A stretch of 9,258 nt of DNA, taken from contig QNAD01000057.1 in the NCBI GenBank assembly GCA_003641345.1, positions 1 through 9,258 on the forward strand. Reading direction: 5' to 3'. The translations under genes and the position numbers were made by a program. The notes under the pieces are model-generated. The model was not told where the DNA came from. It ran no database searches and saw only the letters and a program-made list of their open reading frames with translations. The stretch is from Candidatus Zixiibacteriota bacterium (GTDB lineage: Bacteria; Zixibacteria; MSB-5A5; GN15; FEB-12). Positions within the stretch are counted from its first letter, which is position 1; every line of letters starts with the position of its first letter. Shown piece after piece: positions 1 through 6,751 of this stretch.

Positions 1-1
1 T

Positions 2-1768
2 TTCGATGGCGGACAAATTTGTATAGATTCTTCGTTTTATCCTCCGGCTGGTGCATGGGCATGGGCAACTCCAGATGGTGAACGTTATGCGGTTTGGAAT
101 GGACCGTTCTGTTATACTATCGGTACGCCTGTAGAAAACACACCACCTGTTTTAGACCCGATAGGTGATCAGAATGTTGATGAAAATGTTAACCTCAATT
201 TCACTATTTCTGCGTCTGATGCCGATGGAGACCCATTAACATATTCTATGACTTCTGATCTTCCAGCAGGTTATACATTTGTAGGTAATGTTTTTGATTG
301 GACTCCTACATATGACGATGCCGGAGTTTATACTGCTACTTTTACAGTAAGCGATGGAACTCTCACCGATGAAGAAACAATCACTATAACTGTAAATAAT
401 GTCAACCGCACTCCTGTTTTAAATGCTATTGGTAATCAGATTACAGATGAAAATGTTCAGTTGACTTTTACTGCCTCAGGTTCTGACCCAGACAGTGATG
501 CTTTAGCATACACAATGACATCTGACCTTCCTGCTGGCTATACTTTTGTAGGTAATGTTTTTGATTGGACTCCGACCTTTAATGATGCCGGTGTTTACAC
601 AGCTACTATTACTGTAACTGATGGACTTCTTACTGATGAAGAAACAATTACAATTACTGTCAATGACGTCAACAGAGCACCGGTTCTTAGTCCTGTTGGT
701 AATAAAGTTACAAATGAAGAGCAACTGTTACAATTTAATGTCATTGCATCAGACCCTGATAACGATGCAGTGACTATTTCTATGGTTGCGTCAACATTAC
801 CTCCTGCGGCAACTTTTGATGGTGCTCAGTTTAGCTGGATGCCTGTTATAGGGGATGCAGGTGTTTATAGTGTAAAGTTTGTTGCGACCGATGGTAATCT
901 CGAAGATGCTGAGACAATTCAAATAACTGTGAATTCGGCAAATCAACCACCATATTTTGAAGACCCAATTCCAGAATTTTCAGTATCCGAAGGGGAAACA
1001 ATTGTTTGGTTACTTCATGCTTTTGATCCTAATAGTGATAATTTGACTATGTGGCTTGATCCGGTTTTACCGAACATGTCTTTTGCTGATTTAGGAAATG
1101 GAATATTAGAAATAACTTTCAGCCCAAATTGCAACCAGGCGGGTGGTTATGAATTAAGTGCTTTTGTTGCTGATGGTGAATTTACAGTTTCAGTTGACGT
1201 CGATTTTGTTGTAATCGAAGCATGTGATCCAAACGAAATTGGTATTGCAATGATTGAACCTGATCCAATCAAATATTTATTTGCACAATTAATTGATCAA
1301 ATAAATGCTGTGATTTATTTTGGTAATCTCAGCGGTGGTTTGACTATTGCCGATATAAATCTTGGGTCTTTGATGGTTAATGGACTTATGCCTTTAGCCA
1401 TTTCAGTTGAACCTTCACATCCAATGTTTGACGGTGAAGTATTAAAAGTTGAAATGTCTATGATTGATTTTGTACATTCTTATCCAGCTCTTTACGACAC
1501 GACAGTACAAACTTTTTCATTGACTGGTTTATTTAATAACAAATGTGATCCGATTGATGTTCATGGTGAATTTACTTTTATAGGAAAACTAACCGGTGAT
1601 GTTAATCTGGATGGTTCTGTTGATATTAGCGATTTAACTTATATGGTCAGCTATTTCTTCCATAATGGCAGACCGCCAATTGATTACGGAACTGCTGATA
1701 TGGACGGTGATGGATCTGTGGGTATTTCTGATTTAACGGAATTGATAAATTACATATTTTATAAATAA
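2..1768 (+). CDS. Dockerin-terminated secreted protein with tandem Ig/cadherin-like repeats (5' end outside window)
   Basis: The frame is open from base 2, so the ATG at 248 is internal and the true start lies upstream; 588 residues are visible. Order: a short module with two cysteines (about residues 1-47, FDGGQICIDSSF... to GPFCYTIG); four Ig/cadherin-like units (about 48-407), each with a PPVL-type start, a D-x-D-x-D acidic cluster, a W-T-P / DAGVY core and an ETITITVN end, resembling the putative Ig (He_PIG) family; an unassigned beta-rich module (about 408-531); and a type I-like dockerin (about 532-588) with two calcium loops, DVNLDGSVDISD and DMDGDGSVGISD. The protein is presumably exported and may be held on the surface or in a complex through the dockerin. 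No catalytic domain is visible. The export signal and the rest of the protein are off the left edge. An intrinsic terminator follows directly. Specific function is unknown. Confidence 0.9.
   Translation, partial: FDGGQICIDSSFYPPAGAWAWATPDGERYAVWNGPFCYTIGTPVENTPPVLDPIGDQNVDENVNLNFTISASDADGDPLTYSMTSDLPAGYTFVGNVFDWTPTYDDAGVYTATFTVSDGTLTDEETITITVNNVNRTPVLNAIGNQITDENVQLTFTASGSDPDSDALAYTMTSDLPAGYTFVGNVFDWTPTFNDAGVYTATITVTDGLLTDEETITITVNDVNRAPVLSPVGNKVTNEEQLLQFNVIASDPDNDAVTISMVASTLPPAATFDGAQFSWMPVIGDAGVYSVKFVATDGNLEDAETIQITVNSANQPPYFEDPIPEFSVSEGETIVWLLHAFDPNSDNLTMWLDPVLPNMSFADLGNGILEITFSPNCNQAGGYELSAFVADGEFTVSVDVDFVVIEACDPNEIGIAMIEPDPIKYLFAQLIDQINAVIYFGNLSGGLTIADINLGSLMVNGLMPLAISVEPSHPMFDGEVLKVEMSMIDFVHSYPALYDTTVQTFSLTGLFNNKCDPIDVHGEFTFIGKLTGDVNLDGSVDISDLTYMVSYFFHNGRPPIDYGTADMDGDGSVGISDLTELINYIFYK
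143..1222 (+). repeat. Four tandem Ig/cadherin-like coding units of about 267 bp
   Basis: Units run approximately 143-409, 410-676, 677-946 and 947-1222. Units 1 and 2 are both exactly 267 bp (89 codons) and, by hand alignment, match at about 68 of 89 residues. Their central 21 residues are identical (codons from 248 and from 515), and a 29-base run is identical at 278-306 and 545-573. Unit 3 is one codon longer and clearly diverged. Unit 4 keeps only the pattern (PPYF, FDPNSD, QAGGYEL). The divergence gradient suggests that units 1 and 2 are the youngest copies. These are protein-domain repeats, not CRISPR or a mobile element. Confidence 0.9.
1595..1765 (+). other. Dockerin domain at the C-terminus of the repeat protein
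   Basis: Two duplicated EF-hand-like calcium-binding segments lie about 32 residues apart. The first is GDVNLDGSVDISDL followed by an aromatic helix (YMVSYFF). The second is ADMDGDGSVGISDL followed by a helix ending in YIFYK. Acidic or Asn ligands at loop positions 1, 3, 5 and 12 are present in both. Dockerins bind cohesin domains, so a cohesin-bearing partner elsewhere in the genome is expected but not visible here. Confidence 0.88.
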
Positions 1769-1791
1769 ATTTCTGATTTTATTCTAATTTT

Positions 1792-1820
1792 AAAAAGCCC
1801 TGCTTTAAGTGGGGCTTTTT
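1792..1820 (+). terminator. Intrinsic terminator after the dockerin protein
   Basis: A 9-bp perfect stem, AAAAAGCCC (1792-1800) with GGGCTTTTT (1812-1820), has an 11-base loop and ends in a T run. It lies 24 bases after the stop codon and separates the repeat protein from tilS. The A-rich 5' arm means it could also work on the opposite strand. Confidence 0.88.
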
Positions 1821-1834
1821 TATGAATAAGGTAT

Positions 1835-1861
1835 TTGACATAGTCTTCAATAGTTTATAAT
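1835..1861 (+). promoter_or_regulatory. Sigma-70-type promoter for tilS, possibly leaderless
   Basis: TTGACA (1835-1840) and TATAAT (1856-1861) both match the consensus at all six bases, though the 15-base spacer is shorter than the usual 17. A start site about 7 bases past the -10 box would fall at about 1868, next to the tilS ATG at 1869. No Shine-Dalgarno sequence precedes that ATG. The position just after a terminator supports a real promoter for the tilS transcript. Confidence 0.62.
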
Positions 1862-1868
1862 TTTCAGT

Positions 1869-3242
1869 ATGTTTACAAAGGTATTTAAAACACTAAATGA
1901 TAATGATTTACTAAAAGAGAATGATAGGGTTTTAGTGGCTTTTTCAGGAGGACCGGACTCAACAGCATTGTTGTATTTACTTATTAAATTGAAATCAAAA
2001 ATCGCATTTGATATTTCAGCAGTACATGTGAATCATAATATCCGAAAAGAAGAAGCACTAAAGGATGAAAAATTCTGTAAGAAGTTTTGTGAGAAATATA
2101 AAATAACTCTTCATATTGTTTCTGAAAATATTCCATTGTTAGCTAAAAAAGAAAAAACGGGTATCGAGGAAACAGCTCGTAATTTTAGACTAAAATCTTT
2201 TGAAAAGCTCTGCAATGAATATAATTATAATAAAATTGCAATGGGGCATCATGCCGACGACCAAGTAGAAACAGTTTTATTCCGTTTATTCAGGGGTTCA
2301 GGAAGAACCGGCTTAAAGGGAATGTCTATTAAAAGAGATAAAATTATTAGACCATTGCTTGAAACCAAACGCACTGAAATTTTAGATTATCTTAAAAAAC
2401 ATAAAATTAAGTATATTGAAGATTCTTCTAATTTTGAAAATTATTATCAGCGCAATTTTATTAGGAATGAATTGATTCCTGTGATAAAGAAGAAAATTAA
2501 CCCTTCGGTTGATAAATCAATTCTCAATTTTTCCGAATCGATATCACTTGAAGAGGATTTTTTAGATTCTCTTACAAATAAAGCTGTTAAAAAAGTTGTT
2601 AGAGTGACACCAGGCAGAAAATTTCAACTTGATTTGAACCTTTTTAATAATTATGATTTATGGTTAAAAAGACGATTGCTGAGATTTTGTTTGTTTGAGC
2701 TGTCGAGAAGTAAGACTATGCCTGACAAGGAGATAATTAATCGTCTCGTCAGTTTAGTAGAAAAAAATGGAAAGGAAATATCTCTTCCCGGAAAAATTCA
2801 GGCAAAATTAGACAATAATGGGCTAATTTTGTTTGAGAGATTTAAAAATAATTATCAAGTTGAATTGCCGATTGGAGAAACAGTAAGTTTAAATTTGCCT
2901 AATTATAAGTTTTATAGTTGCAAAACTTCATTAAATTCATTCAAAAAACTTGTAAAAAGGAATGCCTTTACAATCTTTTTGGATTATAATTTAATTAAGT
3001 TTCCAATTTATATTCGAAATATAAATCAGGGAGATAGATGTCGTTTTTTGGGAATGAAAGGTTCGAAAAAAATAAGTAATTATTTGATAGATAAAAAAAT
3101 TCCAAAAGTTTATCGTGATGAAATACCTTTACTTTTTGACCAGGCAGGGATTATCTGGTTAGTGGGGTGTGAAATTGCTGATAGAGTAAAAGTTAATAAA
3201 AATACAATGAGGGTATTAAAAATTGGATGTGCTCGAAGGTAA
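1869..3242 (+). CDS. tilS: tRNA(Ile)-lysidine synthase TilS
   Basis: TilS uses ATP and lysine to convert the wobble cytidine of the CAU-anticodon isoleucine tRNA to lysidine, switching its charging and decoding from Met to Ile; it is cytoplasmic and normally essential. The 457-residue length is typical of the long form. The PP-loop SGGPDS is at residues 26-31 and is followed by AVHVNHNIR, GIEETARNFR, GHHADDQVET (126-135) and FRGSGRTGLKGM, all hallmarks of the family. A linker region leads to the TilS C-terminal domain (about 385-455, with QGDRCRFLGMKGSKKISNYL and WLVGCEIADR). The start is the first ATG after the -10 box and no ribosome-binding site is seen. The 3' end overlaps hpt by 20 bases, implying a shared transcript. 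Confidence 0.96.
   Translation: MFTKVFKTLNDNDLLKENDRVLVAFSGGPDSTALLYLLIKLKSKIAFDISAVHVNHNIRKEEALKDEKFCKKFCEKYKITLHIVSENIPLLAKKEKTGIEETARNFRLKSFEKLCNEYNYNKIAMGHHADDQVETVLFRLFRGSGRTGLKGMSIKRDKIIRPLLETKRTEILDYLKKHKIKYIEDSSNFENYYQRNFIRNELIPVIKKKINPSVDKSILNFSESISLEEDFLDSLTNKAVKKVVRVTPGRKFQLDLNLFNNYDLWLKRRLLRFCLFELSRSKTMPDKEIINRLVSLVEKNGKEISLPGKIQAKLDNNGLILFERFKNNYQVELPIGETVSLNLPNYKFYSCKTSLNSFKKLVKRNAFTIFLDYNLIKFPIYIRNINQGDRCRFLGMKGSKKISNYLIDKKIPKVYRDEIPLLFDQAGIIWLVGCEIADRVKVNKNTMRVLKIGCARR
3209..3213 (+). promoter_or_regulatory. Ribosome-binding site supporting the hpt TTG start
   Basis: GAGGG lies 9 bases upstream of TTG at 3223, inside the tilS coding region. The hpt frame has a TAA at 3217-3219, so TTG 3223 and GTG 3229 are the only early start options. 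The spacing favours the TTG. Confidence 0.55.
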
Positions 3243-3774
3243 AAATATAAGTCCGTTGCCGTTTGAACTTCTTTTAGACAGGGAAGAAATATCAAGGGCA
3301 GTTTTAGATTTGGGGAAAAGAATTACCGATGATTATGATCAGAAGGAATTGGTTATTGTTGGTGTTTTAAAAGGGTGCATTATTTTTATTGCTGATTTGA
3401 TTAGAGATATAAAATTACCCATTGAGTTGGAATTTGTCTCCGCATCTTCTTACAGGGAAGGAGCTACTCAACAGGAAAAAGTAGAAACAGGTGGTACCAA
3501 GGAACTAAATATTTCAGGCAAGCATGTTCTTTTGGTCGAAGGGGTAGTTGATACCGGTAAAACAATCAGCACTCTTATGAAAGAACTTACTAAACAAAAC
3601 CCTGCTTCTTTGGAAATTGTTACTCTGCTTGATAAACCGGGAAGCCATAGGACCAAGTTGAATATAAAATACAAAGGTTTTACTATTGGTAATAATTTCG
3701 TGATAGGATATGGGCTTGATAATACTCAAAAATATAGGAACTTACCGTTTATTGGTAAAGTTGTAGATAAGTAA
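3223..3774 (+). CDS. hpt: Hypoxanthine (guanine) phosphoribosyltransferase
   Basis: The enzyme makes IMP (and usually GMP) from the free purine base and PRPP in purine salvage; it is cytoplasmic. At 183 residues it has normal length. Visible family features are GVLKGCIIFIADL, the EFVSASSY strand, the PRPP-binding loop VEGVVDTGKT (105-114) with the catalytic-base Asp at 110, LLDKPGSHR, and the C-terminal FVIGYGLD...YRNLPFIGKV. In the PRPP loop the usual Glu-Asp pair is Glu-Gly (E106, G107), an unusual substitution at a ribose-contacting position. The start is taken as TTG at 3223 because a TAA closes the frame just upstream and a GAGGG site is well placed; GTG at 3229 is the alternative. It overlaps the tilS end by 20 bases, as in the widely conserved tilS-hpt-ftsH order. 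Confidence 0.94.
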   Translation: MDVLEGKNISPLPFELLLDREEISRAVLDLGKRITDDYDQKELVIVGVLKGCIIFIADLIRDIKLPIELEFVSASSYREGATQQEKVETGGTKELNISGKHVLLVEGVVDTGKTISTLMKELTKQNPASLEIVTLLDKPGSHRTKLNIKYKGFTIGNNFVIGYGLDNTQKYRNLPFIGKVVDK

Positions 3775-3807
3775 GATAAAAAAGTGAATAACTTTTTGCA
3801 ATACTTG

Positions 3808-3813
3808 TATAAT
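3808..3813 (+). promoter_or_regulatory. Possible -10 box of an internal ftsH promoter
   Basis: A consensus TATAAT, preceded directly by TG, sits 29 bases before the ftsH GTG in the 68-base hpt-ftsH gap. No good -35 hexamer lies at the expected distance, so this could be chance in an AT-rich gap. If real, it would let ftsH be expressed apart from tilS-hpt. Confidence 0.33.
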
Positions 3814-3833
3814 AAGAAACGTAACAAACAACT

Positions 3834-3837
3834 GGAG
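3834..3837 (+). promoter_or_regulatory. Shine-Dalgarno site deciding the ftsH GTG start
   Basis: GGAG lies 5 bases upstream of GTG at 3843. An in-frame TAA at 3822-3824 leaves GTG as the first usable start codon. The next Met (residue 33) falls at the start of the first membrane segment, too late for a good start. Confidence 0.75.
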
Positions 3838-3842
3838 AATTA

Positions 3843-5798
3843 GTGACTGATTTAAAAAATAGTAGAAACTTGAAATCTGATAAAGGTAAAGACGGAAAAC
3901 AGAAAGAACCGGGAGGTTTTAAAGGCACTGGAAAGTCAATGCTATTTTGGCTGGGACTTTTTCTGGTAATTGTCATTTTCTATTCTTATTTCTCGGAATT
4001 AAACAATGATGTCGGAGAAATTACATATACAGAATTTCTTGAGCAAATTGAACAGAAAAATATTTTGGAAGTCTCGTTTACTGAACAGGAAATTGAAGGA
4101 CGATTAACTGACCCTAAAGTGTTTCCATCTACTAACACGCAAAATTCATTCAGCAAATTCAAAACTCGAATTCCATTTCCTGATATCAATTATGAATTGG
4201 TCTCTCGTTTAGAAAAAAATAATATTAAAATCAATGCCAAAGTGAGAGGTCCTGACCTTTTCTCAATTTTAATTTCAATTGCACCTTGGATATTTTTGAT
4301 TCTTCTTTGGCTCTTTTTTATTCGTCAGATGCAGGGTGGGTCTGGACCAAAAGGGTTATTCTCATTTGGGAAAAGTAAGGCTAAACTACTCACCGATGAA
4401 CGGCCAAAAGTTACTTTCAAAGATGTAGCCGGCGCTGTTGAGGCTAAAGAAGAATTGGCGGAGATTATTGAATTTCTTAAAGAACCGGGGAAATTCCAAA
4501 AACTGGGAGGTAAAATTCCCAAAGGTGCTTTGCTTTTAGGTTCTCCAGGTACTGGTAAAACTTTGTTAGCTCGTGCCATTGCGGGTGAGGCAAAAGTTCC
4601 GTTTTTTTCGATGTCCGGTTCTGATTTTGTGGAAATGTTTGTTGGCGTTGGTGCCAGTCGTGTCAGGGACCTTTTTGAACAAGGCAAAAAAAATGCTCCT
4701 TGTATTATTTTTATTGATGAAATCGACGCTGTTGGCCGCCATCGTGGTACCGGTCTCGGCGGTGGGCATGACGAACGAGAACAAACTCTAAATCAACTGC
4801 TTGTTGAGATGGATGGTTTTGAATCCAACGAAGGTGTAATTCTTATTGCCGCTACTAACCGTCCTGATGTACTTGATCCGGCTCTGCTTCGTCCCGGAAG
4901 ATTTGACCGGCAGATTGTAGTTGCTATTCCTGATGTTAAAGGACGCGAAGGTATTTTGAATGTCCATATTAGAAAAGTGAAAATTAATGACAATGTTGAT
5001 CTTAAAGTTTTAGCCCGTGGTACTCCCGGTATGACAGGTGCTGATTTGGCCAATATGGTCAACGAAGCGGCATTGTTAGCTTCCAGAAAAGACCGTGATT
5101 CGGTTATGATGGAAGATTTTGAAGATGCAAAAGATAAGGTTATGATGGGTTCGGCAAGAAGGTCTTTGGTTATTACTCCTGAAGAAAAGAAAATCATTTC
5201 ATATCATGAAGCTGGCCATACTTTAGTGGCTAAATATCTGCCGAAAGCTGACCCAGTTCACAAGGTTACTATCGTCCCAAGAGGTATGGCTTTAGGTGTA
5301 ACCCAATCGTTGCCTGTTGATGAACGTCATACTCACTCAAAACAATATCTCGAAGCTACTTTGGCGGTTTTGATGGGTGGTCGGGTAGCTGAGTTGATTG
5401 TTTTTAATCAGCTTGATACCGGAGCCGGTAATGATATTGAGCGAGCTACTAAATTATCCCGTAAGATGGTTTGTAATTGGGGTATGTCTGAAAAATTAGG
5501 ACCGGTTACTTTTGGCAAATCAGATGAACATCTTTTTCTTGGAAAAGATATGCAACAACGATTGGACTATTCCGATGATACTGCTCGTTTAATTGATGCT
5601 GAAATCAAAAAGTTTGTTCTAAAGGCTGAAAAAACAGCTGATGATATTTTGACGAAACATTTGGATAAACTTCATGAACTATCCGACAGATTACTTGAAA
5701 AAGAAATTCTTGATAGTCGTGAAGTTGATGAAATAATCGGAAGAGAATCTGGCGATACAGAAAAAATAGAACAACCGGTACCTTCCCCTGAGAAGTAA
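3843..5798 (+). CDS. ftsH: ATP-dependent zinc metalloprotease FtsH
   Basis: FtsH is a hexameric AAA+ protease of the inner membrane that pulls out and degrades unassembled membrane proteins and short-lived cytoplasmic regulators. The 651-residue protein shows the full order: a short charged N-terminus, membrane segment 1 (33-50), a periplasmic FtsH_ext domain (about 51-137), membrane segment 2 (about 139-161), the AAA domain with Walker A GSPGTGKT (233-240), pore motif MFVGVGA, Walker B IIFIDEID (288-295), and second region of homology with arginine fingers R350 and R353 in RPGRFDR. The M41 peptidase domain follows, with zinc motif HEAGH (455-459) and third ligand D531 in [10 protein letters not shown]. 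The Walker A has Ser where Pro is common; the essential G-K-T is intact. It begins with GTG behind a GGAG site and ends before an intrinsic terminator. Confidence 0.98.
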   Translation: MTDLKNSRNLKSDKGKDGKQKEPGGFKGTGKSMLFWLGLFLVIVIFYSYFSELNNDVGEITYTEFLEQIEQKNILEVSFTEQEIEGRLTDPKVFPSTNTQNSFSKFKTRIPFPDINYELVSRLEKNNIKINAKVRGPDLFSILISIAPWIFLILLWLFFIRQMQGGSGPKGLFSFGKSKAKLLTDERPKVTFKDVAGAVEAKEELAEIIEFLKEPGKFQKLGGKIPKGALLLGSPGTGKTLLARAIAGEAKVPFFSMSGSDFVEMFVGVGASRVRDLFEQGKKNAPCIIFIDEIDAVGRHRGTGLGGGHDEREQTLNQLLVEMDGFESNEGVILIAATNRPDVLDPALLRPGRFDRQIVVAIPDVKGREGILNVHIRKVKINDNVDLKVLARGTPGMTGADLANMVNEAALLASRKDRDSVMMEDFEDAKDKVMMGSARRSLVITPEEKKIISYHEAGHTLVAKYLPKADPVHKVTIVPRGMALGVTQSLPVDERHTHSKQYLEATLAVLMGGRVAELIVFNQLDTGAGNDIERATKLSRKMVCNWGMSEKLGPVTFGKSDEHLFLGKDMQQRLDYSDDTARLIDAEIKKFVLKAEKTADDILTKHLDKLHELSDRLLEKEILDSREVDEIIGRESGDTEKIEQPVPSPEK

Positions 5799-5819
5799 AT
5801 TTTTTTGAGCATAGATAAG

Positions 5820-5851
5820 AAGGCCGGTAAATTTTTTATCGGTCTTTTTTT
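5820..5851 (+). terminator. Intrinsic terminator after ftsH
   Basis: A 12-bp stem forms between AAGGCCGGTAAA (5820-5831) and TTTATCGGTCTT (5835-5846), with two G-U pairs and a 3-base T loop. A run of seven T follows (5845-5851). It starts about 21 bases after the ftsH stop and likely ends the tilS-hpt-ftsH transcript, so folP-cdaA would need its own promoter in 5852-5920. Confidence 0.88.
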
Positions 5852-5920
5852 ATTGTTTTATTTCAATAAGTCATAAAAATTAGTATTCTATATTATGATT
5901 CAAAATGTGATTATATAAAT

Positions 5921-6751
5921 ATGTGTATTAATATTATTGAAATGTCAAAAAACAGACCTCTGGTTATGGGGATTTTAAATATTACCCATGATTCGTTTTC
6001 CGATGGCAATAAATATCTTGATACAGAATTAGCATGTGAATATGCTTTTCGTATGGCATCTGACGGTGCCGACATTATTGATCTTGGGGGTGAATCCTCC
6101 CGTCCGGGAGCGGAACCGATTACAATCGAGGAAGAACAAAATAGAATTTTGCCGGTACTGAAAAAAATCCGTCATAAACTATCAATACCAATTTCAATAG
6201 ATACTTATCATTCAGACACTGCCCGAAAAGCGATAGATTTAGGGGCGGATATTATAAATGATATATCAGCCCTTAGATTTGATTCTGAAATGATTAATGT
6301 TATTATAAATTATAAAGTCCCTGTAATTCTTATGCATATGAAGGGGACTCCAAGGGATATGCAAAAAGATCCGTTTTATCAGGATTGCATAAAGGAAATT
6401 GTTGATTTTTTTGATGAAAGGATTGCATATTGTAAACAAAATGGCATTAAAAGAAAAAACATAATTATTGACCCCGGAATTGGGTTTGGAAAAAGATTAG
6501 CCGATAACCTTGTAATTATGAAAAATATTGATAACTTAAAGAAGTTTGATATGCCTGTGATGATTGGGACATCGCGCAAATCTTTTATAGGTATGATTAC
6601 TAAAAATGATAATCCGGCGAGTGATAGAATAGGCGGGTCTATTTCTTCGGCAGTAGCTTCGATTATAAATGGAGCTAATATTGTTCGGGTTCATGACGTT
6701 AAAGAAACTGTCGAAGCAGTGAAAGTTCTGGAAGCTATTAGAGGAAACTGA
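5921..6751 (+). CDS. folP: Dihydropteroate synthase
   Basis: The enzyme condenses 6-hydroxymethyl-dihydropterin diphosphate with p-aminobenzoate to give dihydropteroate in folate synthesis, and is the sulfonamide target. The 276 residues show a complete TIM-barrel set: MGILNITHDSFSDG (16-29), IDLGGESSRPGA (53-64), ISIDT (91-95), IINDISALR (111-119), ILMHMKGTPRDMQ, DPGIGFGK (184-191), GTSRKSF (216-222) and the final RVHDV (256-260). In loop 1 the usual Thr-Pro-Asp-Ser-Phe reads Thr-His-Asp-Ser-Phe (His23). ATG 5921 is the first start; ATG 5942 (MSKNRPLVMG) is a credible alternative that begins just before the conserved core, and neither has a clear Shine-Dalgarno site. AT-rich TATATT/TATTAT sequences at 5889-5896 could be a -10 box but lack a good -35. 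The stop overlaps the cdaA start by one base. Confidence 0.96.
   Translation: MCINIIEMSKNRPLVMGILNITHDSFSDGNKYLDTELACEYAFRMASDGADIIDLGGESSRPGAEPITIEEEQNRILPVLKKIRHKLSIPISIDTYHSDTARKAIDLGADIINDISALRFDSEMINVIINYKVPVILMHMKGTPRDMQKDPFYQDCIKEIVDFFDERIAYCKQNGIKRKNIIIDPGIGFGKRLADNLVIMKNIDNLKKFDMPVMIGTSRKSFIGMITKNDNPASDRIGGSISSAVASIINGANIVRVHDVKETVEAVKVLEAIRGN
6741..6744 (+). promoter_or_regulatory. Shine-Dalgarno site of cdaA inside the folP end
   Basis: GAGG lies 6 bases upstream of the cdaA ATG at 6751, inside the last codons of folP. Together with the TGATG stop/start overlap it points to translational coupling of folP and cdaA. Confidence 0.7.

Noticed and set aside
248..250. ATG at 248 as the start of the repeat protein
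   Set aside because: The frame is open upstream to base 2 and encodes the rest of Ig unit 1 and a further module, so this Met is internal.
248..628. Near-identical DNA repeats as a CRISPR array or mobile-element ends
   Set aside because: The period is exactly 89 codons in one long frame and the repeats encode Ig-like domains; there are no spacers or inverted ends.
3779..3797. Hairpin AAAAAGT/ACTTTTT between hpt and ftsH as a terminator
   Set aside because: The 7-bp stem is almost all A-T and no T run follows it; likely chance in an AT-rich gap.
4539..4562. Ser in place of Pro in the FtsH Walker A motif (GSPGTGKT) as a defect
   Set aside because: The phosphate-binding Gly-x-Gly-Lys-Thr core is intact, Ser is tolerated in Walker A loops, and all other catalytic residues are present.
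4325..5197. Minus-strand open frames of 120 and 134 residues inside ftsH
   Set aside because: They lie antisense to strongly conserved FtsH motifs, have no recognisable family features and look like shadows of the coding frame.
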